DNA of 64,000 nucleotides from Stenotrophomonas sp. MMGLT7 (GCF_021168555.1 NZ_JAJOZS010000003.1:340061-404060); one strand, 5' to 3'; positions 1 to 8,467 are shown, counted from the first letter of the stretch. Made by a program: numbers and translations. Notes: generated by a model from the letters alone, not told the origin.

Positions 1-596
1 AGCACGCCGCCGCACAGCATCTGCCCGGCCGCGGTCATGAACGGGCTGGGCAGTTCGCGCCCGCGCGACCAGACCGAGCCCAACGCCCAGGCCACCGGCG
101 CGATCAGCAGCAGCACCAGGCCCTGCGGCGAAGCGGTCAGGCTGCTGCCGGCATTGAGCCAGACCACGCCGGCGAAGCCGATCGCGATGCCGAGCCATTC
201 GCCGCGGCTGGAGACCTGCCCGCGCACGGCGCCGAACAGCGCCATCCACAGCGGCACCGAGGCTATCGCGGTGGCCGCCAGTCCCGAGGACACGCTGCGC
301 TCGGCCAGCACCACCATGCCGTTGCCGAGCAGCAGCAGCAGAGCCCCCATGATCGCCATGTTGCGCCACTGCGGCCACGTCGGCGCCGCCGCGCCGCGCC
401 AGCGCAGCACCACGTACATCACCGCACCGGCGACGATGAAGCGCCCGCCCGAGATCAGCGTCAGCGGCGTCACCCCGCCTTCGAGCGCAAGCCGGATCGC
501 CAGGTAGGTCGAGCCCCAGACCACGTACACCAGCAGCAGCGCGACCACGATGCGGACACCGTGCGCGGACGAGGCGGGAGGAGCATCGGCGGACAT
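1..596 (-). CDS. EamA/DMT-family transporter (3' part missing)
   Basis: Inner-membrane carrier of the drug/metabolite transporter superfamily, EamA type; the substrate cannot be read from sequence. Translation from the ATG at 596 gives about 198 residues before the window edge. A short polar N-terminus is followed by hydrophobic helices, with WGSTYLAIR in the first helix, a GGRFIVAG helix, a LLLLGNGMVVLAE segment and a SVPLWMALFGAV segment, in the order usual for the YedA/RhaT-like branch. Full-length relatives have about 300 residues and ten helices, so roughly one third lies outside the window. No neighbour suggests a substrate. Family confidence is high, function low. Confidence 0.85.
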   Translation of the reverse strand, partial: MSADAPPASSAHGVRIVVALLLVYVVWGSTYLAIRLALEGGVTPLTLISGGRFIVAGAVMYVVLRWRGAAAPTWPQWRNMAIMGALLLLLGNGMVVLAERSVSSGLAATAIASVPLWMALFGAVRGQVSSRGEWLGIAIGFAGVVWLNAGSSLTASPQGLVLLLIAPVAWALGSVWSRGRELPSPFMTAAGQMLCGGV

Positions 597-939
597 GGCA
601 AGCGCACGCGGGGAGGGGAGCGAGATTCTAGGGGAGGCGCGTTGCCGGCGATATCGCGCATCGGTATCAGCGCACGATTCGGCATCCGGACTTTCCTCGC
701 CGTTGCAGCTCGATGGCCAACTTTCGCCGGACTTGCGTGCATCCACCGCACCGCACGCGCCACCCGGAACTCAATATTCCACCAGGCAGCGTGCTGCCAG
801 TCCCGGGACCCTTGGATCGGCCCCACGTGGCCGACGCGCGAGGGACCGCCGGCGGCGACCGCGTGCGTGGCGCCGACCGGGTCGTCACCGCCGTGGCCGA
901 GGGGCCGCCGTTCCCATCAGCGTCGGGCCTGGCCCCGAC
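597..939. other. Intergenic, nothing recognised
   Basis: Spacer between the starts of the transporter and the end of the M28 peptidase, both on the minus strand. I see no conserved short gene, strong hairpin or RNA motif. It should hold the transporter's promoter, but no clear -35/-10 pair stands out. Confidence 0.4.
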
Positions 940-2598
940 CTACTTCCGCGCGGCCTCGCTGCGGTCGCGTGCGGCCTTGAACTCCGAGCCGTCCTGCCAG
1001 CGCGGCCACTGGCGGTCATTGGCCAGCTCGGCGCCGAGGTCGTACACCAACTGGGTATCGGCGGCATGGCCGCTGGCGTCCCAACCGGGGTGCCAGCGAT
1101 CGCACGGCTGGTGGTAGCAGTCGGCGAAGTACTTCTCGCGCAGCGCCTTGCCCGCGGCCACGCCGCCGTCGAGCTTGTCCAGCCCGGGACCGACGGTGAT
1201 GGCCGGCACGCCGAAGCGGGCGAAGGCGAAGTGGTCGGCGCGGTAGAAGAAGCCCGACTCCAGGTTCGGATCCGGCGAGTAGCTGCGCCCGCGCGCGGCG
1301 GCCACGCGCGCCAGGTCGCCCTCCAGCGAGACCCTGCCCAGCCCCCACGAGGCGATGTCGCGGGTCGGGCCGTCCGGGCTGAACATCTCCATGTTCAGCA
1401 CCGCCACGGTCCGCTCCAGCGGCGCCAGCGGATGCGCGGCGTAGTAGCTGGCGCCCAGCAGCCCCTTCTCCTCGGCGGTCAGGGCAATGAAGTACAGCGA
1501 ACGCTGCGGGCGCGGGCCGGCGGCGAAGGCGCGCGCCAGCTCCAGCACGCTGGCCACGCCGGTGGCGTTGTCGATGGCGCCGTGGCGGATGCGGTCGCCC
1601 GAGGCGTCGGCCTGGCCGACACCGAAGGCATCCCAGTGCGCGGAGAAGATCACCGTCTCGTCCGGATGGCCGGCGCCCTCGATGCGGCCGATCACGTTGT
1701 GGGTGACCACGCGCTCGCGCTTGACCTTGAAGTCGACCGACAACCGCGCATCGCCCAGCGCCAGCGGCGTGAAGTCCGGCCGCTGCGCGGCGCGCTTGGC
1801 GGCCTCGAAGTCGAGCCCGGCGCGCTGGAACAGCGACACCGCCAGCGCCCGCTGCATCCAGCCGCGCACCGGCACGTGCTGCGCCAGCGCGTCGGCCTGG
1901 CTGCGCTCGATGTCGAACACCGGCGACAGCCCGGAGCTGCGCACCGTGTTCCAGCCGTACGCCGCCGGCGCGGTCTCGTGCACGATCAGCACGCCGGCGG
2001 CGCCGCGCCGCGCGGCTTCCTCGTACTTGTAGGTCCAGCGGCCGTAGTAGGTGACCGCCTTGCCGTCGAATGCGCCGGGTTCGGCGGTCTCGAAGTCGGC
2101 ATCGTTGATCAGCACCACCGCGACCTTGCCCTTCAGGTCCACGCCCTTGTAGTCGTCCCACTGCCGTTCCGGCGCGGCGATGCCGTAGCCGACGAACACC
2201 AGCGGCGCGTCCTGGATCGACACGCGATCCAGCGGGCGCAGGCTCTGCAGGGTCACGTCCTCGCCGTTGACCAGCGCCTGCGACTGCCCGCCCACCGCCA
2301 GCGTCGCGGTGACCGGCCCGTCCACCTGCGCGCGCACCAGCGGCACCGCCTGCGTCCAGCCGCCGTCCTCGCCGCCGGGCTGCACCCCGGCCTTGCGGAA
2401 CTGCTCGACCAGGTAGGCGACGGTCCTGTCCTCGCCGGGCGTGGCCGGCGCGCGGCCCTCGAACTCGTCGGAAGCCAGGATGCGCACGTGCTCGGACAGG
2501 GCTCGCGCATCGATCGCGGCCGTCGCGTCGTTGGCGGCCTGCGCCATGCCTCCGACGAACAGGCAGGCGGACAGCAGCAACATGCGCATCGGATTCAC
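940..2598 (-). CDS. Secreted M28-family zinc aminopeptidase with PA domain
   Basis: Exported metallopeptidase of 552 residues. Residues 1-22 form a signal peptide ending near AQA-AND. A PA-like insert (about 100-230, including VVLINDADF) precedes the catalytic M28 domain. Candidate metal and catalytic residues, in family order, are H321 (SAHWD), D343 (AIDNATG), E376/E377 (TAEEKG), E404 (NMEM, a position that is Asp or Glu in the family) and H456 (ADHFAFA). The domain order and length fit large bacterial M28 peptidases that release N-terminal amino acids from peptides in the periplasm or medium. It stands alone between a transporter and a metallo-hydrolase, with no operon partner. Peptide specificity cannot be predicted. 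Confidence 0.9.
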   Translation of the reverse strand: MNPMRMLLLSACLFVGGMAQAANDATAAIDARALSEHVRILASDEFEGRAPATPGEDRTVAYLVEQFRKAGVQPGGEDGGWTQAVPLVRAQVDGPVTATLAVGGQSQALVNGEDVTLQSLRPLDRVSIQDAPLVFVGYGIAAPERQWDDYKGVDLKGKVAVVLINDADFETAEPGAFDGKAVTYYGRWTYKYEEAARRGAAGVLIVHETAPAAYGWNTVRSSGLSPVFDIERSQADALAQHVPVRGWMQRALAVSLFQRAGLDFEAAKRAAQRPDFTPLALGDARLSVDFKVKRERVVTHNVIGRIEGAGHPDETVIFSAHWDAFGVGQADASGDRIRHGAIDNATGVASVLELARAFAAGPRPQRSLYFIALTAEEKGLLGASYYAAHPLAPLERTVAVLNMEMFSPDGPTRDIASWGLGRVSLEGDLARVAAARGRSYSPDPNLESGFFYRADHFAFARFGVPAITVGPGLDKLDGGVAAGKALREKYFADCYHQPCDRWHPGWDASGHAADTQLVYDLGAELANDRQWPRWQDGSEFKAARDRSEAARK

Positions 2599-2655
2599 GG
2601 CGGGGCCTTCATCGGCAGAAACGAGGGCGCCTAGTGTACAAACCGCAACGACTTT

Positions 2656-2756
2656 CCTGTAGGAGCGACTTCAGCCGCGATGGGGCTTCACCGGCAAACC
2701 GATCGCGACTGAACGGCCTCGGCATGCCGGAGCAACCCCTACGGGAAGCGAAGGCG
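2656..2756. repeat. Interspersed GC-rich repeat element (TGTAGGAGCGAC type)
   Basis: The spacer upstream of the M28 gene carries TGTAGGAGCGACTTCAGCCG and a following GATCGCGACTGAA that is partly complementary to it. Elements of this form recur between genes in Xanthomonadaceae and Pseudomonas. It ends with a CCCCTACGGGA stretch, roughly the inverse of its start, so the whole spacer could fold. Confidence 0.6.
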
Positions 2757-2761
2757 GCGCA

Positions 2762-3691
2762 TCAGCGCGCGCGATCCAGCCAGCAGGCCAGCCCCTGCGC
2801 GTTGAGTTCGATGTCGCTGTGCAGCACCTGCTCCACGCCCTCGTCGTCGAGCCGGCAGCCATGCCCCCGTGCCCGCTCCAGGTACAGCGCGGTCAGCGCC
2901 GCGACCATGCAGCGATGGCGGTCGGCGCGCCCGTCGCAGTTGCGCGCGATCTCCACCATCGCCGCGATCTGCTCGAACAGGGCCTGCGCCAGTTCGCGCA
3001 GGCCCTGCACCCGGCCGTAGTGGGTCAGGTACACCGACTGCGGCGCATGGCTCATCAGCCGCTCGATCGAGGCGACCATCGCCTCGGGCTCGAACTGCAC
3101 CGGCGAGGATGTCGGAATCACGAAGGCCCCCTGCGCGCTGTCCAGCTCGCGGTAGGAAATGCCGAAGGTGTCGCCGCTGAACCAGCTGCGGCTGCGCGCG
3201 TCCCACACGCACAGGTGGTGGCGCGCATGGCCGGGCGTGTCGATGCACAGCAGCTCGCGTCCGGCCAGCGACACGACATGCTCGTCCTCGGCCACCACCA
3301 CCAGCTCGGCCGGCACCGGCACGATCGGTCCGTAGCTGCGGGCGATCTCCTCTTCGCCGTACACCGCGGTGGCGCCGGCGATCAGCGCGGTGGGGTCGAT
3401 CATGTGCCGCGCGCCGCGCGGATGCACCAGCAGCCGGGCATTGGGCAGCTCGCGCATCAGCATGCCGGCGCCGCCGGCATGGTCCAGGTGCACGTGGGTC
3501 AGGATCAGCCAGTCGACGTCGGCGGGCGCCAGCCCGGCTTCGGCCAGCGCCGCCAGCAATGCCGGCACCGACAGGCTGGTGCCGCAATCGACGAAGGCGC
3601 CGCGCCCGCGTTCGATCAGCAGATAGGCCGCGTCGAAACGCGCGCGCTGGAACCGGGTATCGATGGTGCGGATGTCGTCGCGAATGGTCAC
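2762..3691 (-). CDS. MBL-fold metallo-hydrolase
   Basis: Metallo-beta-lactamase-fold hydrolase of 309 residues, predicted cytoplasmic because no signal peptide is visible. The dinuclear zinc signature is complete: THVHLDH at 65-71 (H66, H68, D70, H71), H155 in DTPGHARHH, D174 in SGDTFG and H224 in YLTHYG. An internal helical stretch after residue 180 resembles the subgroup that acts on thioester or lactone-like substrates (glyoxalase II-like), but the true substrate is unknown. It is transcribed alone, divergent from the PepSY gene at 3876. The fold is near certain, the reaction is not. Confidence 0.88.
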   Translation of the reverse strand: MTIRDDIRTIDTRFQRARFDAAYLLIERGRGAFVDCGTSLSVPALLAALAEAGLAPADVDWLILTHVHLDHAGGAGMLMRELPNARLLVHPRGARHMIDPTALIAGATAVYGEEEIARSYGPIVPVPAELVVVAEDEHVVSLAGRELLCIDTPGHARHHLCVWDARSRSWFSGDTFGISYRELDSAQGAFVIPTSSPVQFEPEAMVASIERLMSHAPQSVYLTHYGRVQGLRELAQALFEQIAAMVEIARNCDGRADRHRCMVAALTALYLERARGHGCRLDDEGVEQVLHSDIELNAQGLACWLDRAR

Positions 3692-3875
3692 AGCTCCTCC
3701 CTATATGCCCGGCCCAGCCTAGGCGGCGATGCCACTGCAGGCGATGCGGCTTTGGTCGAGGCCGCGCAGTCCCACTCACGCCAGCCCCCAGGATGAACAA
3801 AGCGAAGCCCCATTCATCTTCGGGCAATGCGTTGGTGGCCAGCATGGCTCCGCCTTTCTACGCAGGAGATCCCGC

Positions 3876-4358
3876 ATGCGCAATGACCGCAATCACCGTG
3901 TCGCCACCGCCGTGCTGGCGGCGGCCCTGGCCTCGGCCTTCTGCCTGCCCGCCCTGGCCCAGCAGGCCGCCGGATCCGCCGCCGGCGGCGCGTCCCAGGG
4001 CCAGCCGCTGACCCAGGCGCAGGTGAAGCAGCTGCTGGAATCCAGGGGCTACACCGACCTGGACGACATCGACTTCAAGAAGGGCCTGTGGCGCACCGAG
4101 GCCACCAGCGCGGACGGCAGGCACGTCGGCGTGCAGGTCAATCCCGCCAACGGCGAGATCATCACCGACAGGGCCGTGTCCGAGGTCGGCAAGAACGACA
4201 TCCGTGCGCGGCTCGCCACCGCCGGCTACAGCAAGGTCAACGACGTGGACCTCGACGACGGCGTCTGGAAGGCCGAGGCCAGGAACCCGCAGGGCCGCAA
4301 GGTGAAGGTCCGCCTGAGCCCGAAGGACGGCAGCATCATCGCGGTCGAAGACGACTGA
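3876..4358 (+). CDS. Periplasmic PepSY-domain protein, two repeats
   Basis: Secreted protein of 160 residues. Start chosen at 3876 because CAGGAGA lies just upstream and a clean signal peptide follows (cleavage near ALA-QQA, residue 28); the reading frame stays open further upstream but lacks these features. Two PepSY-like repeats follow: VKQLLESRGYTDLDDIDFKKGLWRTEA (about 50-75) and IRARLATAGYSKVNDVDLDDGVWKAEA (about 110-135), each ending in a strand that reads like VNPANGEI or LSPKDGSI. PepSY domains are thought to bind or modulate peptidases or cell-surface ligands; no enzyme is adjacent. It converges on trpS with a shared hairpin between them. Confidence 0.85.
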   Translation: MRNDRNHRVATAVLAAALASAFCLPALAQQAAGSAAGGASQGQPLTQAQVKQLLESRGYTDLDDIDFKKGLWRTEATSADGRHVGVQVNPANGEIITDRAVSEVGKNDIRARLATAGYSKVNDVDLDDGVWKAEARNPQGRKVKVRLSPKDGSIIAVEDD

Positions 4359-4397
4359 CGCACGAGAGCCCGGGCCATCCGGCCGCGGGCGATTGAC

Positions 4398-4423
4398 GGC
4401 GGCGGCATGCCCGTGCCGCCGCC
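4398..4423. terminator. Hairpin between convergent PepSY gene and trpS
   Basis: Perfect 10-bp inverted repeat GGCGGCGGCA / TGCCGCCGCC with a six-base loop. It lies 40 bases after the PepSY stop and 7 bases after the trpS stop on the other strand. It could end transcription both ways, although there is no T-run, so a factor-independent terminator is not proven. Confidence 0.5.
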
Positions 4424-4429
4424 TGCACG

Positions 4430-5731
4430 TCAGCCCGGACCTGCCGCCGCCTCGCGCAGGGTGCGCAGCGCAGCCAGCACGTCCTCGGCCGGCGCCTGCA
4501 GGGCGACGTCCGGCAGCCGCAGCGCATCGCCCGTATCGGCCAGCTTCAGCGTGCGGACGCGGCGTCCGGCGTCCTTCGGCGAATCGAAGCCAACGCTCTG
4601 CAGCAGTACCGCACCCTCGGCGTCCACCAGCTTGAAGTAGAAGCGATCGTCCTGCCGGTACTGCTTGAAGCTGGGCAACGCCGCCTTGGCCGCGCCCCTG
4701 CTCGCGCCGGCCGGCGCCGACGCGCCCAGATCGCGCAGTCCCACCGCATGGCGCAGTTCGGCCAGCAGCGGCGTGGCGTACTTCTCGCGCAGCCGGCGGC
4801 CGCCCTCGCGCAGGATCTGCTCGATGTCGTCGGGCCGCGCGATCAGCGCCTGGTAGCGCTCGCGCAGCGGCGCGATCTCGCTGTCGATGCGCTCGAACAG
4901 CTTCTGCTTGGCCTCGCCCCAGCCGATGCCGTCGGCGAAGGCCTGGGCGAACTCGGCCGTCTCCTGCCCGCTGGCGAAGGCCTGGTACAGCTGGAACAGC
5001 GCCGAACCCTCGGTGTCCTTCGGCTCGCCGGGGGCGCGCGAATCGGTGAGGATCGAGAACACCAGCTTCTTCAGCTCCTCGCGCGGCACGAACAGCGGGA
5101 TCGTGTTGCCGTAGCTCTTGCTCATCTTGCGCCCGTCCAGCCCCGGCAGCGTGGCGACGTTCTCGTCCACCAGCGCCTCGGGCAGGGTGAAGAACTCGCG
5201 GCCGTAGACATGGTTGAAGCGCTGGCCGAAATCGCGCGCCATCTCGATGTGCTGGATCTGGTCGCGCCCCACCGGCACCTTGTGGGCGTTGAAGATGAGG
5301 ATGTCGGCCGCCATCAGCACCGGGTACATGAACAGCCCGGCAGTGACGCCGGCATCGTCGTCCTCGCCCTCGGCGCGGTTCCTGTCCACCGCCGCCTTGT
5401 AGGCGTGCGCGCGGTTGAGGATGCCCTTGCCGGCCACGCAGGTCAGCAGCCACATCAGCTCGGTGGTCTCGGGCACGTCGCTCTGGCGGTAGAACCACAC
5501 CTTGTCCGGGTCCAGGCCGGCGGCCAGCCAGGTCGCGGCGATCTCCAGGGTGGAACGCTGGGTCTTCTCCGGGTCCTGCGCCTTGATCAGGCTGTGCAGG
5601 TTGGCGAGGAAATAGAAGCTCTCCACGTCCGCGGCGCGACTGGCGGCGATGGCCGGGCGGATCGCGCCGACATAGTTGCCCAGGTGGGGGGTTCCGGAGG
5701 TGGTGATGCCGGTGAGGACGCGGGTGGTCAT
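4430..5731 (-). CDS. trpS: Tryptophanyl-tRNA synthetase
   Basis: Class I aminoacyl-tRNA synthetase charging tRNA-Trp with tryptophan in the cytoplasm. Start set at 5731 (MTTRVLTG...); the frame remains open upstream to 5890 but only the short form matches the family. The HIGH-like motif is PHLGN at 15-19 and the KMSKS loop is intact at 202-206. At 433 residues it is about 100 longer than E. coli TrpRS (334). The extra length is at the C-terminus (after about 340: LPSFKQYRQDDRFYFKLVDAEG onwards), a small domain that may be typical of this lineage. Single copy in the window, monocistronic. Confidence 0.97.
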   Translation of the reverse strand: MTTRVLTGITTSGTPHLGNYVGAIRPAIAASRAADVESFYFLANLHSLIKAQDPEKTQRSTLEIAATWLAAGLDPDKVWFYRQSDVPETTELMWLLTCVAGKGILNRAHAYKAAVDRNRAEGEDDDAGVTAGLFMYPVLMAADILIFNAHKVPVGRDQIQHIEMARDFGQRFNHVYGREFFTLPEALVDENVATLPGLDGRKMSKSYGNTIPLFVPREELKKLVFSILTDSRAPGEPKDTEGSALFQLYQAFASGQETAEFAQAFADGIGWGEAKQKLFERIDSEIAPLRERYQALIARPDDIEQILREGGRRLREKYATPLLAELRHAVGLRDLGASAPAGASRGAAKAALPSFKQYRQDDRFYFKLVDAEGAVLLQSVGFDSPKDAGRRVRTLKLADTGDALRLPDVALQAPAEDVLAALRTLREAAAGPG

Positions 5732-6132
5732 GCTGGAGTGCTTGGAGTGGGGCCGATCCGCAAGTTTAACTGTTGCCTGCGCACTGCATCCGGCATCCGG
5801 CCGGCGCCGGATCGAGGGGATGACCGTCTTCCCGCTTTCCACGGCCCAAGTGGCAACGCTCTGGCCGGGGAGGCCTGTACTCGTCGCCACCGCGACGACG
5901 GGAAGCCAGCGGCTTCCCTCTCCTGCAATCAGCTACGAAAGCTACCGGCGATACCATTCTTGACGGGCGAGGACAGGGGTTTCATCTTCGCGCATTCCCC
6001 GTCCCAGGAAGTCACGTCATGCGCCGTCCAAGGCCTGCAACGCCGGTTCCCGGCGCGCCCGAACGCCTCCGGAAATCGGATCGGGGTTTGGGCGCAGGCA
6101 CGCGCGTTGGATGGCGGACTTGCTCGTCAAAC

Positions 6133-6159
6133 CTTCAAGGTGGCCGAAGGCAACGCCGA
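6133..6159 (+). pseudogene. csbD fragment
   Basis: The 27 bases are identical to the inverse complement of 6556-6582 in the intact csbD gene and on the plus strand encode FKVAEGNAE, the CsbD core motif. The flanks do not continue the similarity beyond a few residues ([17 protein letters not shown]). It looks like the trace of a second, inverted csbD copy, or a gene-conversion scar. Confidence 0.55.
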
Positions 6160-6298
6160 ACTTTCCTCGCCATCCTCGCGAGCGGAAGGCGTACTTCTCA
6201 GCCTCCGAAGCCCTGGCTGCCTCTCGCCCCAGCCGAATCAGCCGAACGGCTGGTCCATTCAGGCACGCCTGGGCGAATCACAACAACGTCCACGTCAT

Positions 6299-6323
6299 CC
6301 CGCTTGCGCGGGAGCGACGATCG
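6299..6323. repeat. Short palindromic repeat, copy 1
   Basis: A 25-base sequence containing CCCGC-TTGC-GCGGG and then AGCGACGATCG. It occurs again, identical and in the same orientation, at 56561-56585, over 50 kb away in another spacer. REP-like interspersed element. Confidence 0.7.
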
Positions 6324-6449
6324 GCCCCTCCCGCGCCCCGCAGCCGCCACACGTCCTCCGGAGTACGGCGGACGTGCGGCACCACGCCCTACGTAGCGGC
6401 TCGCCGGATACAACCCGACGCGGTACGCCGACGCGGTACGACCTGTACC

Positions 6450-6665
6450 TTACTCGTTCGCCTCGCGCCGCAGCGCGTCCTCGAAGTCGCGCACCTCGCG
6501 CTCGGCACGGTCGCGACCCCAGCCGTAGCGTTCCTGCAGCTTGCCGGACAGGTACTCGGCGTTGCCTTCGGCCACCTTGAAGTCGTCGTCGGTCAGGTCG
6601 CCCCACTTGGCCTGGATCTGTCCCTTCAGCTGCGACCACTTGCCGGAAATGATGTCTTTGTTCAT
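6450..6665 (-). CDS. CsbD-family stress protein
   Basis: Small hydrophilic protein of 71 residues. Start taken at 6665 ([15 protein letters not shown]), preceded on the coding strand by GAGGAAACC; the frame is open further upstream without support. The CsbD pattern is clear: [22 protein letters not shown] followed by [19 protein letters not shown]. CsbD proteins are general-stress proteins (controlled by sigma-B in Bacillus, and often stress-induced in proteobacteria) with no known enzymatic role. A second scrap of the same gene lies 400 bases downstream in inverse orientation. Confidence 0.93.
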   Translation of the reverse strand: MNKDIISGKWSQLKGQIQAKWGDLTDDDFKVAEGNAEYLSGKLQERYGWGRDRAEREVRDFEDALRREANE

Positions 6666-6846
6666 GGGTTTCCTCCTCGTTGGGCGGCTTGCTTGCCGCG
6701 CGCCACAAGGATCGGCCAGGCGCCATTCGCAGGCGGTCAAACCATGTGCAGGCCTGCATCACGCCGATGAACGCTTGTGGCCGCCGCACATCGCGAAGGC
6801 CGCGTTCGCTGCGGATGAAATACGTCCGCCCCCCCTGGAAAACCGC

Positions 6847-6911
6847 AGCCCGGGTAAGCGCAGCGCACCCGGGGCGTTGACCCTCCCGGGTGCGCTCCGC
6901 CTACCCGGGCT
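6847..6911. repeat. Large imperfect hairpin repeat (CCCGGGT type)
   Basis: Two 27-base arms (6847-6873 and 6885-6911), complementary at 25 positions, separated by 11 bases. Each arm begins or ends in AGCCCGGGTA and GCGCACCCGGG. Widely scattered hairpins of this sequence occur in many proteobacterial genomes. It lies in the 385-base spacer between csbD and the first entericidin gene. Confidence 0.7.
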
Positions 6912-6979
6912 ACCCGGCCAAAGCCTCCCCTGTCCGGACCGGAGCATCTCCCCCAGGCAGACATGGCAGCCAGGCGCGC

Positions 6980-7015
6980 CCACAAAAGACGAACGGACCG
7001 TCACCGGTCCGTTCG
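6980..7015 (-). terminator. Intrinsic terminator after the entericidin genes
   Basis: Perfect 11-bp stem CGAACGGACCG / CGGTCCGTTCG with a 4-base loop (6990-7015). On the minus strand it is followed by TCTTTTG. It sits 35 bases after the stop of the 46-residue entericidin-like gene, as expected for a rho-independent terminator. Confidence 0.8.
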
Positions 7016-7050
7016 CCTGCATATCGAATCGCCGCGCCGCGGCGATCAGA

Positions 7051-7191
7051 TCAATTGCGGCGGTCGGCCGCGCCTTCCACCTTCTCGCCCGCCTTCTGCA
7101 CATCCTTGCCGGCGCCGGCCACGGTGTTGCATGCCGAAAGCATGCCGGCCGAGAACATCGCCAACACCATCAGAACAATTACACGCTTCAT
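7051..7191 (-). CDS. Entericidin A/B-family lipoprotein, copy 1
   Basis: Tiny lipoprotein of 46 residues. A basic start (MKRVIV) and hydrophobic stretch lead to a lipobox MLSAC; after the lipidated Cys the mature part is NTVAGAGKDVQKAGEKVEGAADRRN, the typical entericidin core (NTxxGxGxDxxxxGxxxxxxA). AGGAGAAGA stands directly before the ATG. Entericidins are small membrane lipoproteins described as a toxin/antidote pair linked to bacteriolysis and stationary phase in enterobacteria. A paralogue lies 60 bases upstream on the same strand, so the two are probably co-transcribed and end at the hairpin at 6980-7015. Which, if either, is toxic cannot be told. Confidence 0.88.
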   Translation of the reverse strand: MKRVIVLMVLAMFSAGMLSACNTVAGAGKDVQKAGEKVEGAADRRN

Positions 7192-7250
7192 AGTCTTCTC
7201 CTCTTCTTTGCATGCGGCTTGGCCGCGATCATTACATCCAGCGCCGCGGC

Positions 7251-7403
7251 TCAGCAGCGGCCGTCGCTGCAGTCATGGGCCTTGTCTTCGACCTTCTCGC
7301 CGGCCTTCTGCATGTCCTTGCCGGCACCGGATACCGTATTGCATCCTGCCAGCAGGCCCGCGGAAAACAGTGCCAGCATGGCCAGGGGAATCGCTCGCTT
7401 CAT
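7251..7403 (-). CDS. Entericidin A/B-family lipoprotein, copy 2
   Basis: Lipoprotein of 50 residues, paralogue of the next gene downstream. Signal and lipobox read MKRAIPLAMLALFSAGLLAGC; the mature part NTVSGAGKDMQKAGEKVEDKAHDCSDGRC shares the core with copy 1. It differs in an acidic tail carrying two extra cysteines (HDCSDGRC), which could form a disulfide in the periplasm. First gene of the pair. Role as in copy 1: predicted outer- or inner-membrane lipoprotein of stress or stationary phase, function inferred from family only. Confidence 0.87.
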   Translation of the reverse strand: MKRAIPLAMLALFSAGLLAGCNTVSGAGKDMQKAGEKVEDKAHDCSDGRC

Positions 7404-7531
7404 TGACTACCTCGTCGGGCTGGGGAGCCGGGCGAACGGACCTTCCGTCCACCCAGGCTCGTGGGTGGAGTGAATCTGACGGTCGCCCCGTCGATTTCAC
7501 GTGAACGGATCGCGCTGCGATTCAGCAAGCC

Positions 7532-8455
7532 TCAGTCGCGCATCAGCGTGGACTTGCCGAACAGGCTCTCGACCAGGTCCACCGCCAGCTCCGCCGTGGC
7601 ATTGCGCTCGTCCAGCACCGGGTTGAGTTCGACGATGTCCAGCGAGCCCATGCGGCCGCTGTCGGCGATCATCTCCATCACCAGCTGCGCCTCGCGGTAG
7701 TTCACGCCGCCGGGCACGGTGGTGCCCACGCCCGGCGCGATGCCGGGGTCGAGGAAATCGACGTCGAAGCTGACATGCAGGTGCGTGTCCTGGTCCACGC
7801 CGTCGAGCGCCTGCTCCATCGTGCGCTTCATGCCCATCTCGTCGGTGAAGCGCATGTCGTACACGTCCACGCGGTGCTGCTTGATGAGCCGCTTCTCTTC
7901 GGGATCGACCGAGCGGATGCCGATCTGCCGCACCTGCGACGGCACGATCGCCGGCGCGTCGCCTCCCAGGTGGGTGAGCGCATGCGGACCCAGTCCGCAC
8001 AGGCAGGCCACCGGCATGCCATGCACGTTGCCCGAGGGCGTGACCTGGCTGGTGTTGAAGTCCGAATGCGCATCCAGCCACAGGACCCGCAGCTTGCGGC
8101 CGTTCTCGCGGCAATGCCGCGCCACCGCGGTGATCGAGCCGATGCCCAGGCAATGGTCGCCGCCCAGCATCACCGGCATGCGGCCCTCGCGCAGCTCGGC
8201 CAGGCTGGCGTGCATCAACGCGCGGTTCCACGCCACCACCTCGTCCAGGTGGCGGTAGCCCCCGACCGGCGGCTGCCATGGATTGCGCGGGCCTTCGAGG
8301 TTGCCGACATCGCGCACCTGCACGCCATGCGACTGCAGCGCTTCGCCCAGGCCGGCGATGCGCAGGGCCTCCGGCCCCATCCGCGCGCCGCGATGGCCGG
8401 CACCGACATCGGTGGGCACGCCGATCAACGACACCGGGGAAAAGATGCGGCTCAC
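7532..8455 (-). CDS. rocF: Arginase
   Basis: Mn-dependent ureohydrolase, predicted to split L-arginine into ornithine and urea. Start assigned to the GTG at 8455 because GAGGAG lies six bases before it; the upstream ATG at 8494 in the same frame has no such site. This gives 307 residues, the usual arginase length. Metal ligands are all present: H101 (GGDH), D128, H130 and D132 (DAHSD), D231 and D233 (SFDVDFLDP). The loop SGNVHGMP at 141-148 matches arginase rather than agmatinase. No arginine transport or urea gene is adjacent, so it stands as a separate catabolic gene. Confidence 0.93.
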   Translation of the reverse strand: MSRIFSPVSLIGVPTDVGAGHRGARMGPEALRIAGLGEALQSHGVQVRDVGNLEGPRNPWQPPVGGYRHLDEVVAWNRALMHASLAELREGRMPVMLGGDHCLGIGSITAVARHCRENGRKLRVLWLDAHSDFNTSQVTPSGNVHGMPVACLCGLGPHALTHLGGDAPAIVPSQVRQIGIRSVDPEEKRLIKQHRVDVYDMRFTDEMGMKRTMEQALDGVDQDTHLHVSFDVDFLDPGIAPGVGTTVPGGVNYREAQLVMEMIADSGRMGSLDIVELNPVLDERNATAELAVDLVESLFGKSTLMRD

Positions 8456-8461
8456 CGGAAA

Positions 8462-8467
8462 CTCCTC
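8462..8467 (-). promoter_or_regulatory. Ribosome binding site fixing the arginase GTG start
   Basis: GAGGAG on the minus strand, six bases before GTG at 8455-8453. It supports the GTG over the ATG 39 bases upstream. Confidence 0.75.

Larger units (their letters stand above)
5732..6449. other. Long spacer with csbD fragment and palindromic repeat
   Basis: About 720 bases between trpS and csbD. It contains a 27-base copy of the csbD coding sequence in inverse orientation (6133-6159) and a short palindromic repeat (6299-6323), listed separately. The remaining open frames have no recognisable product. Confidence 0.5.

Noticed and set aside
550-2634. 694-codon plus-strand frame over the M28 peptidase
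   Set aside because: Antisense shadow; the minus strand has signal peptide and complete zinc site.
6449-7050. Toxin-antitoxin locus beside csbD
   Set aside because: No two-gene operon there; the entericidin pair further on is the only candidate and is reported as such.
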